NCBI GenBank assembly: GCA_018398765.1
Contig: JAHBMJ010000107.1
Location: 34,888 to 56,901, forward strand
Reading direction: 5' to 3'
Source: Chromera velia
Lineage: Eukaryota; Sar; Chromeraceae
Length of the DNA stretch: 22,014 nt
The translations under genes were made by a program, and so were the position numbers. The notes below the pieces were generated by a model, which saw nothing but the letters and a program-made list of their open reading frames with translations, had not been told where the DNA came from and ran no database searches. Shown here piece by piece: positions 1-9,830 of the stretch; positions within the stretch are counted from its first letter, which is position 1; every line of letters starts with the position of its first letter.

Positions 1-616
1 TGTCAAGTCATTCAGGAGCAAAAAGACAAAAGCATCAATAGCACACAACAGAATTCAAAAAATGGGGACGCACTGAAGTCTGTATTGAGAAGCCATTCAG
101 GAGCAAAAAGACAAAAGCATGAAGAGCACACGACAGAATTCAAAAAATTGGGACGCACTGAAGTCTGTGTTGTCAAGTCATTCAGGAGCAAAAAGACAAA
201 AGCATGAAGAGCACACGACAGAATTCAAAAAATGGGGACGCACTGAAGTCTGTATTGTCAAGTCATTCAGGAGCAAAAAGACAAAAGCATGAAGAGCACA
301 CGACAGAATTCAAAAAATGGGGACGCACTGAAGTCTGTGTTGTCAAGTCATTCAGGAGCAAAAAGACAAAAGCATGAAGAGCACACGACAGAATTCAAAA
401 AATAGGGACGCACTGAAGTCTGTGCTGTCAAGTCATTCAGGAGCAAAAAGACAAAAGCATGAAGAGCACACGACAGAATTCAAAAAATGGGGACGCACTG
501 AAGTCTGTGCTGTCAAGTCATTCAGGAGCAAAAAGACAAAAGCATGAATAGCACACAACAGAATTCAAAAAATAGGGACGCACTGAAGTCGGCAGTCGTC
601 AAGTCATCCAGGAGCC
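1..616. repeat. 85-bp tandem repeat array (7 copies plus a partial one)
   Basis: The word ttcaggagcaaaaagac recurs at 11, 96, 181, 266, 351, 436 and 521, an exact 85-bp period. Seven full copies fill 1-595 and a diverged partial copy runs to about 616. Copies differ by a few substitutions, such as aagagcacacgac in inner copies against aatagcacacaac in copies 1 and 7. The array is cut by the left window edge, so its full length is unknown. The period is not a multiple of three, so it is not a protein repeat. Copies are directly adjacent with no spacers, which excludes a CRISPR array. Confidence 0.97.
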
Positions 617-1289
617 CGTCGCATCCGGTGAGGTTGAAGACACCGGCAAAGTCGAACCGGTCCAATTCTTGTCCTGTTTCAAATGTCGCAAGGCTGACTT
701 CCAGGCCGCACTGCAGCGGATCTTGGTCCTTGAGGCAATTGGAATTTGCAGAGACCGTTTGTCTGATGCTATCGCAGGCGAGTGTTGCGTCCTTCTCACA
801 GGAACATTTCTTCGCCTTCTTGCCCTTGCTGGCTTCCTTGCTGCCCCCCCCGTGCTTGCTGAGGTCGAAGACATCGGCCTTAAAAAGATCCCCGAGCTTC
901 AGGTCGGCTAGCACGTCCTGCAGACCCCCCAGGGAACGCAAAACCAAAATTGGGTGCAGCTAGTTCAAACAAAACCTGGATATCAAATAATCCGAAGTCA
1001 GTTGGTCAAGTCAGCAAGCAATCCCTGCAGGCTTCGTTCAGAGAGCACAGACATTCGCGCGCGTTGCAAGCAGGAACGCGAAGGAAAAGGGAGGAAGTGT
1101 AAGAGAGGTAAACGCAAATCAAGTCATCATATATCAATAGTTGTCCGTATGGTCTTTTGTCGCGTCTCCGTATGGTTTTTTTTTCTTTTTAGCCCTCAGC
1201 CAACCAAGGCTCACCTTATCGAAGGCTGCGCGCACAAGCGGCACACCAGAGGCCAGCAAAGTCAAAGCGGCAAGACGGACCACTGCCAT
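522..1289 (-). CDS. small secreted cysteine-containing protein, two exons
   Basis: Exon 1 (1289-1215) encodes 25 residues starting MAVVRLAALTLLASG, a typical signal peptide with a likely cleavage after VRA. It ends AAG|gtgagc. Exon 2 begins at 917 after ...ggtctgcag; donor and acceptor are both phase 0 and the intron is 297 bp. Joined, the frame runs 156 residues to a TGA at 522-524. The mature part has a Lys/Gly-rich stretch (about 46-62), six cysteines (about 63, 65, 73, 86, 95, 124) and one N-glycosylation sequon (NLT, about 120). The last ~20 codons lie inside a copy of the 85-bp repeat, so either the array has become the C-terminus or the true end is spliced differently. No family was recognised. 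ATG 1289 is the first ATG of the frame. Confidence is good for the exon pair and lower for the 3' end. Confidence 0.6.
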
Positions 1290-1959
1290 CTTTACGAAAA
1301 AATCGAACAAGTCAACCAATACTGGAGGAGTTCAGGGAGACGAAAAAGGAGTCGGTCCAGGGAGGGAGCTCACACCGCTAAAACAAACTGACCGGCCCCG
1401 GCTAGCTCGCTCCAGCTGTAGAGCAGTCCACTTAGCTTAGAAGGTCAGTGTCCCTTAAGGTGGCTGCCACGAGCACCTCCGGCCAGGGATTCCGGCGACT
1501 CTCATTCGATCCGCACTCTGGACGGTTGAAAATGGTTAAAAGATGTTGATTTTCGTGTTTTTCAGTTGGATATGCCGCCATGCGCATACAGTCTCCCGGG
1601 ACGGTCTCCGCGTGACAATGCGTGACATGCGCGTGCAGGCAGTGGATGGCCCCGGAAAGCGTAGCGCGCGTGCATGGGGCACTTAAAAAATTTCAGGCGA
1701 TCCGTCACGCAACACTATGCAACGGCAATGCAACAGCAGTGCAAGGCCAAGAACTGCATGAGCCTTAGTATAGGGCCCGCGATTCCGTGCTTGAGATTGC
1801 TTGAGTCTGCAGTATACATGGAAGATCAAGATCCAGGGATTGACTAGTAGTGGCTCTTGTTTTCCACCATCGCGCCTCTTCGCAGTAGAGTGCAACTGCA
1901 TGTTGTTCAAAAACGAAAGGTCCATGTGCAACACTTTGCAGCACTGATTCATCCTTCAA
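1290..1959. other. intergenic region between divergent genes
   Basis: No convincing coding exon was seen. The two flanking genes point away from each other, so both promoters should lie here. No clear TATA box or other core element could be assigned. A dispersed hairpin motif sits at 1646-1690. Confidence 0.5.
1646..1690 (+). repeat. dispersed hairpin-forming motif, copy 1
   Basis: ATGGCCCCGGAAAGCGTAG followed by CG, a 9-nt insertion and GGGGCACTTA matches 8326-8362. GCCCC and GGGGC can pair as a short stem around the variable loop. It could be a remnant of a mobile element or an unknown structured element; function unknown. Confidence 0.6.
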
Positions 1960-4900
1960 ATGTATCCTTTCTGGAAAGACCTTGCTCGCGCTCCTCCTTT
2001 CGGGAACATCAAGAACAGTTCTCTCTTACCATGGGAAGAGAGGAATCTGCACAAGCGACAAGCAGAGGCAGAAGAGAACGCCTGGCGACTTCGTGGCCTC
2101 CCGAGTAGTGAGGAGGATAAGGAGGCGCCGTCTCCGAGAGGCACCCCTCACCCGCCTTCTGACAGTGTGAATGCGCCGCGTGTATTCGCGGCATGGCGCT
2201 TCCTTGCATGGAGGCGGTCAACTGTTGGTGTTGCCCTCTTCTTTCTGGTGCCCCTTCTTGTTCTGGAGGGATTTGCGCTGGGTGGGGGTGTGTTGTCGAT
2301 GATGCTGGATCTCGGTCGAATGCTGGACTCTTTCAGAGAGAGGGCCCACGGGATGGCTGTGCGTTTTGGGGATGAGTGGCTGGCTCTTTTTGATCAAAGC
2401 GTGGCGGGAGTCGACGTTGGGGAGGCAGTTGGCACGCGGGTAAGTGGTGCATGAGCTCAGAAGGTGTGTGCGAGAATGTTCAAGTGTTTCAAGAAGAAGA
2501 AAGTTCTGAGCGTATATGGACGCTGAGTGAGGAGTTCTGCATTTGCCAAGTGGCATAGTGTGCTTGGCGAGAGGACTGTCTCTCTACTCGCTCTCTTGCA
2601 CTGTTGATTCCTTCCCGCGTTCTGGCACTTGTTTGGATGTTCCTTTCAACCTTTCTTCCTTCTTTCTTTTGCAGATCGCTGAAGGGCAACTGATCTTGGA
2701 TATCTCCTTCTGGCTTGCTGTGGCGTTCCACACAGCTGGCTGTGCCGTTCTTGTGCTTGCATTGCTCCGCTGGTTCTCTCTGGAGGGTTCCCGCAAGCTT
2801 GTGCGGTTTGCCTTCTTCTCTCTTTTTCTCGGTCCTTTCGTCCTTCTTTTGACGCTTCCTCTTCGCACAGCAGTCATTCAACCGTTCCTGGAAGGCTGTA
2901 GAGCATATAGAGCTGAGGGAGGAGTGTGTTCGAAATTAGAAGGAGCGGCAGAGGCAGCGGACCAGCGTGCGCAAGTCGTGACTGCAATTGCAGAAGCGAG
3001 AGGAGATGACTTGGAGAAAGTGGAGTCTGCGCTGCGATCTGCAGGCGCAGGCGTCGCCGCAGAGTTAGAGCTCCAGGTTTTGTCCCTGAGGGCTACGGCC
3101 GGACAGGTTGAGATGGAAACAAGACAAATGCTCTCGGATACTGAAACAGCCTTGCAGGAAGTGCATGCCAGTTTGAAAGAGGGAGACAGGGAAGGGGCTC
3201 TTTCAGGGCTTGCAAGGGCTCGTGAAGTGCTGGAGACGGCCCCTGAAGTTTTGCAGAAGAGTACCGAAGAGATTTTAGAGACAATCGACGCCTTAGTGTC
3301 ATTCCTTGAAGCTCTTGGAGCTGAGACAGCTGAGGCTTTGAATGATGCAAGACGCGAATTGATGGAGGCAGTCTCACGGCTGCAGTCCTTTGTCTCCCTC
3401 CTTAGCACTGCGTGGAAGTCTGCGGAGGGCACGACTGTGTCCCGAGTTCTCGCAACAGCCTCCGCAACAGCTGACACACCGCTGGGCTCGCTTGCGTACG
3501 CTACTTTATTCTGTAGAGTTTGTGAGGCCGGGGCTCTGCCCTGGATTTTGGGGTTCAAGCTGGCGTTGGGGGGGCTGGGGATTCTTGCTCCACTGCTTCT
3601 TGCTGTCCCCTCTGCCGCCGTCAGGGCCTCCAAAGTTGTCGATTTTGTGATTCCGGGACAGGCTGTGACCAAGGTAGGTCAGACGGATAGGGGATAGACA
3701 GACGTGGAAAGAAGGACAAAGGCAGTTACTGTCTGCCTGGCTTTTGTGAGCAATGAATGCATTTGTGGAAGGCCCGATGTTTTTTTTTTCAATGCGCTTT
3801 CTGTATTCTTCGGACTCCCTTGCTGGTTTGACATTGTTTTTGCGTGAAATCATTTGGCGAGACGGATACGATTTGTGCTGCAGAGGGTGCGGTGGCTTGC
3901 CAATTTCTTCTCTCTCCTCGTATGGGCCCTCTCGCTGGTGATCACCCAGCTTGCGATAGGCGGTCTGTACTCCCACTTCTCCTTCCTCCTGTTCCTCCTT
4001 TACCTCGTTTTGTCAACCGAGGCGGCAGTCAAGGTGAGTCAGTGCAGTGGGATGGGATGGGGTGGAATGGCAGTATGAGCAGGCTCGAGGCATCGATGCT
4101 AATTCATTCTGTGTGGACACAGACTCGGTCCTGTTGCGTTCGTTGTTTCTGAATCCTCCCTCCAATTTTTCTTCATGAGAATCGCTGCAGTTCATCATGG
4201 AGTCTCTCAACTCAGTGTCGAATGCTTGCAGGTCAAAATACTTTCAGTAGACCCAACGGCGCCCTTCCTTCCACTCAATCACTTTATGTATGTTGGTGTT
4301 CTGTTGCGTCTGGATGCATGTCAGGCCTTCAAGCGGCAAGTGACGGTTCTGGTGTCTGCCTGCGGGCCCGCGAGTCTCCGAAAGAGGCGATCTGAAGATC
4401 TCTCGGTGGTTGCCGGTGCGTTCTTGACAGAGACGTCCGGCGGGGGGGACAGTGGCCGTTCTCTGCAAGGATCCTGTGAGAAAATGAGGAAGGAAACAAG
4501 GGGAAGTGACGAACATGAAGTGCGCCTCGATTATGTGGATGAGGTTGACGAGACGGGAAACAAAAAGAGTGATGGGAGGGAGGAGAGAAGAAGTCGGTGG
4601 CGTTGCTGCCGAAGAAGAGGAGAGCCGAGACCGTGGGACGAGACCCTCGTGCGTGTTGCCCGTCTCCTCTGTTTGCTGGGCTCTGGAGTGCTCATGGCGG
4701 TGATCTTCACTCTTCCATATGTGGAGGACATTGTCAGCTTCTTCTGGAGGGGTATTGCTGAAGACAGACAAACCAGAATGTGCGTGCGTCAGTTTGGGGT
4801 AGGGGGAATTCTTACTGAAGCTAGTAACCTTTCACAAGCATGACATTTCGTGTTTGTCTGCCTTCAGCGTTCTTCTTCGCGCTTTTGGGACCCCCAGTCA

Positions 4901-5389
4901 AATTTTTGGTGCATGGCTCGGGACAGCTGCACCGTTTTTCCTCTTCTCGCCCCCGCATAGACAGACGGAGACGTGCTTCAGGCCGATGTGCATGTCCGCC
5001 TGGGCCTGCCCTCTGTAAAAACACTTCTTAATGTCTTGTCGTCCTTTCAGAATTCGGGTGGCGATCTACTGTGTGGGCTTCACTGTGAACTACTACTCTA
5101 TCAAAACGGTACGTGAGCTGTGTTGAGCAGGATCATTTATGTCCTCTATCGTTATGATTTCTCTTTGTATTAGAATGTTTGGAAAAAAGAAACAAAACAG
5201 GAAAAGCGACTCCATATACTGACTGCATGGGGGTCCACAACGAGGTGAGGGACAGCCAGACGGCTGGTGATTCGGCAGGCTTCCTTTAATTTCTCTGATC
5301 ATGTATGTATTGGCAAGTCTATCTACATCCATGTGAAACGGCCTTCGGACCCGATCATGCTTCCCACTCTCTCTCTGTCTCTCTCTGTC

Positions 5390-5460
<71 letters not shown>

Positions 5461-5473
5461 GTGAGTGTATGTT

Positions 5474-5549
<76 letters not shown>

Positions 5550-6402
5550 TGTGTGTGTGTGTGTCTGTGTGTGTGTCTGTGTGTGTGTCTCTGTGTGTGT
5601 GTGTGTGCAGGCGGGTGTGGTGTATTTTGCGGACTGGCTGATCGTTGCTGCTGTGAAGGATGCAGACAATGACAGAACAGTTTCATCTTCTGCGGCTCTC
5701 GCTCGGAAGAGAGAGAGCGGCAGTGAGATTTTGTGGAGAAGCGACTGCGGGGAGAACGAAGGGAGTGGAGAGAGGCGAGAGGACTGCCACAGCCTGTGTC
5801 AGGCAAGGGGGGGAAGTGAGAGGGTTGGACTGGTTGACGTAGAGAGAGCAGAAACGAGTCGGGGTGTCTCTTTTGTGACTCCAGAGAGCAGAACGAAAAA
5901 CAAGAGTCCACAGTCAGACAAAGAGGAGGTGGCTCGTCTGTTGAGGGAGTTTCGTCTTCTCCTTCTTGCAGGGCCGTTCTTCAATCCCCTCTGCAGCAGC
6001 TGTGGGGGTGGGAAGAGACGAGGGGGAAACTTCAAACAGGGAAAGGAGCCTTCTGCTGAGAAAAGAAGGGCACAAAGCAGCTACCGATGCTGTCAGTCCT
6101 TTTCGTTTCCCTTTTTGTCGGTCCGTCTGGCACAGACACGGAGAGCAAAATTGCCCGCGGCAGCTTCATCCGAGGAAGGGAGCGGCAGGGAGAACAGAGA
6201 GAGGGACGAGGAGACAGGGATGAGTGCCGAGCCAGCCCCGGTCCCTGACCCTGTCCGGGTAGAAAGCGAAGAACAGAAAGAGGGTTGCGCGACTGTCCAA
6301 GTGGAAAACGCCCGAACTTTTCCACGAGAAGACAAAGGAGTCCGCAGATCGGAGGAGCAGAGGCATGCAGTGGATGTCCTTGAGAACAGTGATGCTGCAT
6401 AA
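1960..6402 (+). CDS. polytopic membrane protein of unknown family, six exons
   Basis: Exons are 1960-2439, 2675-3673, 3884-4033, 4232-4779, 5051-5108 and 5611-6402. Donors are GTAAGT, GTAGGT, GTGAGT, GTGCGT and GTACGT; acceptors end in CAG. Phases are 0,0,0,2,0 and all join correctly, giving about 1008 residues to TAA 6400-6402. The start is bounded by an in-frame TGA at 1945. Hydrophobic segments lie near residues 88-110, 170-192, 203-224, 449-475, 498-518, 522-538, 688-706 and 727-760, so about eight membrane spans. Between spans 3 and 4 is a ~225-residue hydrophilic, Ala/Glu-rich, largely helical loop with likely coiled coil. A basic and acidic low-complexity loop separates spans 6 and 7, and the last ~240 residues form a polar, probably disordered tail. 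The N-terminus has no signal peptide. Exon 4 has a second in-frame acceptor (exon start 4325) that would drop 31 residues. The layout loosely recalls pentaspan or prominin-like proteins, but I see no defining motif. Confidence 0.8.
5367..5460 (+). repeat. (CT)n microsatellite in intron 5
   Basis: Nearly pure CT dinucleotides with occasional TG interruptions, within the last intron of the membrane-protein gene and on its sense strand. Confidence 0.95.
5476..5608 (+). repeat. (GT)n microsatellite abutting the intron 5 acceptor
   Basis: About 130 bp of GT dinucleotides with a few C interruptions, ending directly in gtgtgtgcag, the 3' splice site before exon 6 at 5611. Confidence 0.95.
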
Positions 6403-7025
6403 TTCACTTCATTGTGGAAAGAAAAATAGAAGGTGATTAAAGGACGTTTCTTTCCGGCATTCACTCATTCGCATGTGGAATGACAAATGATCTATTTTAA
6501 ATTCCACAGTGTCTTGCCGTCTCGACTCTCGAGTCGATCCCAGAAAGAAAATGCAACGCTAGAGTGTTCACTCACTCACTCCCTATACAATTCGATCCTC
6601 AGCCTCATGCAATCATGCGGCCTCTCTTCCTCCTTCATCCACGCTTGCTTTACAAACTGATTTGCCTGCATGCATGTTGGCTGCCGTTTCTGCATTGCGG
6701 TGGAGCGTCCGCCCATCTTCCTTGTAGTCCGGATTTGCCGGACTAGTCAGGGCCTTCCGGTTTCAAGAATTTATCTCTGCCTTGCTTGGCCTCTCTGTAA
6801 GTGTGCGTCCTGTCCTCATGTGTGCGTGCAACAGCCACGCGTTGGAAATCTGGCCTAGTGTTGGGCCGCACCTGAAATCCTATGCATGCTAGGTGACACA
6901 CAGACGAAGAGCAGTACAGAGCGTGCAAGAGTCAGTGACACGTACGCGTCGATCAGTTTTGTGTGTGTAGAGCGTCACTGTAGGAATTCAGGCGTTGATG
7001 GCCGAGGGGGTGTTTCATGTAAAAA
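6403..7025. other. 3' flank of the membrane-protein gene, no gene seen
   Basis: Follows the TAA at 6400-6402. Only short frames occur here, without protein-like composition or splice support. No canonical AATAAA polyadenylation signal was noticed. Confidence 0.5.
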
Positions 7026-7115
7026 AGTGTGTGCGCGCGCGCGCGTGTGTGTGTATGTGTGTGTGGGGGGGGAGGGGGGGTTGGTGGGTGGGTGCATGTG
7101 TACGTGTGTGTGCGT
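7026..7115 (+). repeat. GT/GC/G-rich simple repeat
   Basis: A run of gtgtgtgcgcgcgcgcgtgt grades into a G-rich tract (ggggggggaggggggg) and then more GT. Confidence 0.9.
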
Positions 7116-8325
7116 TAGTGTCTGTTTCAAAAGCTTCCTGACAGGGAGACTAGAAGGATGCTCCTGAGAAGGTGAGGTTAAAGCTGAGGACTTGGCGCCT
7201 GATGCTCAACTTTGTAGGCCCGCGCTCTGCTGTTATGTTTGGGATCGGTTGCAAGCACACATGCATACATTTTGTAAGTCTACAAAAAACAAAAACTAGA
7301 ACAAAAACCTTGTCCTTGACTTTGAACACGCCTTTAACGCTATATGATGCTATATGGCATTAACGGTGGCATTGTGTCTAGCTGTATCTAGCTTTCAAGT
7401 TGCGTGATACTTTACCTAGTACTTTATGCAGTGCAGAATTGAGCGGTACATTGACATCGGAGAGCTATTTTATCATACTCTTTTAAACTTTTTTTGACAG
7501 TTAGTTCTTGTAGTTACCTAGGTAGTTACGGTACTTGTAAAAGCTTAATTCCATGATTAAAAAAAATTGATAAGGTTAAAAATTTACTTTGGAACCCCTT
7601 CTGCCAGTATATTTCTTTCACGTGCACAGGGTTCAAATGCACTGCAGATATAATTAGATATAATTAATAGAATGGATCATTCAATCATTATTGCTCGATA
7701 AACTTTGAAGGCTAGGCTGCTCTGCAGGACCGTGTAGTTGTTCTCCAGTAACCATCGGTGGTCTACAAGCTTAAACAACCATTCTCAAGTCTGAGACGAA
7801 AAACGAAATTCATTCTACTTACCTACTACTACGTGTACTTACCAATCACTTCTTAGAAGATAAAGTTGACAGTAATTTACAAAAACTTATAAAATCTAGC
7901 TTAAGATGATCTAACAGTATCTTAGAGCGATGTTTTACAATGTTTCAAATACACGAAAAACTGGAAGTGTTAACTAGTGTTAATTTATGCTCACTGATAT
8001 ATATGAGGAGTTCCCAAAAGTTCAGGCTGAGTCCCTGACCAACCGACATCTTTAGACTCCCCATTCAACGGTTTCAACCAATAAGCTATGGTTAGTTACT
8101 TACTTAGTTAGTTAGTTAGTTACAGGATGCTTAACCGCAGTTGGAGTAAGTTGGAGCTAGTTGGAGCGCTAAGCTCCCGGGATATCTATTGACAAGTATC
8201 AAAAAAATGACAAAAAAACTACAATTCAAAATGTTTTTATAAAAAAACATTGTTGTCATCATGCAGGGGGCGTGCAACATAGGGTGCGCGGCGCGGCCAA
8301 ACTCTTTTTCAAAGAGCGCGCCGCC
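7116..8325. other. AT-rich gene-free stretch
   Basis: Clearly more AT-rich than the coding regions, with stops in all frames. It contains TAGT/TTAC-type short repeats (for example ttagttagttagttagttac near 8100) and a perfect 10-bp palindrome tacctaggta at 7515-7524. No coding exon, tRNA or obvious transposon end could be supported. It may be old mobile-element debris. Confidence 0.5.
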
Positions 8326-8362
8326 ATGGCCCCGGAAAGCGTAGCGTGGGGCACTTAGAAAA
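8326..8362 (+). repeat. dispersed hairpin-forming motif, copy 2
   Basis: Shares a 21-nt core beginning ATGGCCCCGGAAAG with 1646-1666, then GGGGCACTTA without the 9-nt insertion of copy 1. GCCCC/GGGGC can form a 5-bp stem. The 11-bp word GCCCCGGAAAG recurs just downstream at 8404-8414. Confidence 0.6.
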
Positions 8363-8869
8363 TGCAAATCCCTGAGCCCACATGCGCAGCTCGGAGAATT
8401 GACGCCCCGGAAAGTCGCTGGTCTAGAAAAACGATCCAAATGCCTCTGCATGCGCCACCAAAATTCCAAATGAAACAATTTCATGCTGCATATTGAATTG
8501 AGTGACTGAGAAACGTGTTGAAAAGCAGGGCACAAGATCGCTTCTGTACCAGTCGCTTCTTCTACTGAACTGTGCGTCGGCAGTCGCTGTGGATTTTTCT
8601 TGTCCAAGAGTTCTTTGGCTAGCTCAACCAGCTAGTTGTTGTTGCCGTCTCCCCAGGCCGTCTCCATACATTAAAGATTGCATGTTCACGATGGCGCTTG
8701 CCACAATACTTTATGTTTATCGTGCCATTGGATTCCTTTAGTTTGTGTGCCTCGCTTTCCAAGTTGCAAAAAGCTCTCTTTGTGTCAAAAACAAGACGGG
8801 GAGGCTGCTGTGGAGGTACGTGAAGTGTGTGCATGTCTGTTCCGGAATTTACGTGTCTGTCAATGAATA
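8363..8869. other. intergenic stretch, no supported gene
   Basis: A 158-codon minus-strand frame spans 8131-8607, but it crosses the dispersed motif and AT-rich DNA and has no domain or splice support. I regard it as chance. Confidence 0.45.
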
Positions 8870-9830
8870 GCCTCTGCGTCTCTTCTGACCTCTGTGTCTT
8901 TTCACTTCGCGATATGCACTGCATGTGCGTCCGCTTTTTGCTGTGTTTTCATTGTCTTTGCAGCCTCTCTTCGCTCTGTGGCGTTTCTGCGGGTCCATAC
9001 ATTTATTCTCTCTGCATCAGGTCGTCTTTTCTCGTTCTTTGAATCTTCCTGCTTTCTCCTCTCTGTGCCAATGCGCATTCCCTCCGCATTTCTTCTTTCA
9101 TCTTCGTTCAAACATTCTCTCTGTGTCTGCCTTGGCGCGCTTCTCCGTTCATTGGTTGAATGCATCTCTTTGCATCTTTTCTCTCCTCTCGATCAATCTA
9201 TTCCCTTTCAGTCGCTACTGCTGTCTCTACACATTGACTGCCTCTGCGTCACTTCTGCCATACTTCTGTCATCTCCATGCTTTGACTCGCTTTGCGTCGC
9301 TTCTGCCGTCTCCATGCATTGCATGACTCTCTCTGCGTCACTGTTTGCTTGTCCATCCATGGAAACTCTCTACGTAACTGTTGTCTTCTCCATGAATTGA
9401 CTGCCTCGCTTCATTACTGCCGTTGCCATGCGTTGGTCCCGCTACGTCGCTGTTGCCTTCTCTATCCTTCTCTGTGCATTGGCTCTCTTGAAGTTTGCGT
9501 CGCTTCTGCCGCCTCCATGCGTTGACTCTCCCTTCGTCGCTTCTGCCGCGCTAACTGCCGCGTCTTCATGCATTGACTCTATCTGCGTCACTTCTCAGAC
9601 TGCCGCTTCCATGTGTTGACTCTCTCTGTGTCGCTTTAGCGGTTTCAATGCATTCACTCTATCTGTCTCACTTCTCAGACTGCCGCCTCCATGCGTTGAC
9701 TCCCTCTGCGTCGCTGTTGCCTTTTCGATATTCATTGCCTCTCTCTGCTTCATTGATGCCATCTCCATGCATTGACATGTGTTGACTTTCTTTCTAGCTT
9801 TCTTTGCGTCGCTTTTGCCGTCTGCTAGCC
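8870..9830 (+). repeat. degenerate minisatellite-like region
   Basis: Roughly 36-50-bp units of the form CTCTGCGTCGCTTCTGCC...CCATGCATTGA recur about 20 times with heavy substitution and length change. Clear units start near 9231, 9278, 9519, 9568, 9610, 9648, 9690 and 9732, several spaced by 42 bp. The composition makes long but low-information frames on both strands (Ser/Leu/Cys-rich on plus, Arg/Gln/Ala-rich on minus). It could be an old minisatellite or a decayed coding repeat. Confidence 0.75.

Noticed and set aside
1-600. CRISPR-like array of 85-bp repeats
   Set aside because: Repeats are contiguous with no spacers, and the surroundings are eukaryotic with introns.
2878-3672. 264-codon minus-strand frame
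   Set aside because: Antisense shadow of exon 2 of the membrane-protein gene, whose splice phases and hydrophobic pattern support the plus strand.
4780-4790. Alternative donor at 4784 for exon 4 of the membrane-protein gene
   Set aside because: It would put exon 5 and 6 in frames that hit a stop soon after 5611; the donor at 4780 joins all later exons in frame.
5093-5911. Long minus-strand frame rich in His/Thr and Arg/Glu, and plus-strand frames of VCVC or SLSL
   Set aside because: They are translations of the CT and GT microsatellites in intron 5.
7615-7650. gggttcaaatgc, similar to a tRNA B box
   Set aside because: No matching A box, anticodon stem or acceptor stem upstream or downstream.
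8131-8607. 158-codon minus-strand frame
   Set aside because: Crosses a dispersed repeat and AT-rich DNA, has no domain, and lacks splice support.
8894-9400. 168-codon plus-strand Ser/Leu/Cys-rich frame
   Set aside because: Arises from the degenerate minisatellite; composition reflects the repeat, and other frames are similarly open.
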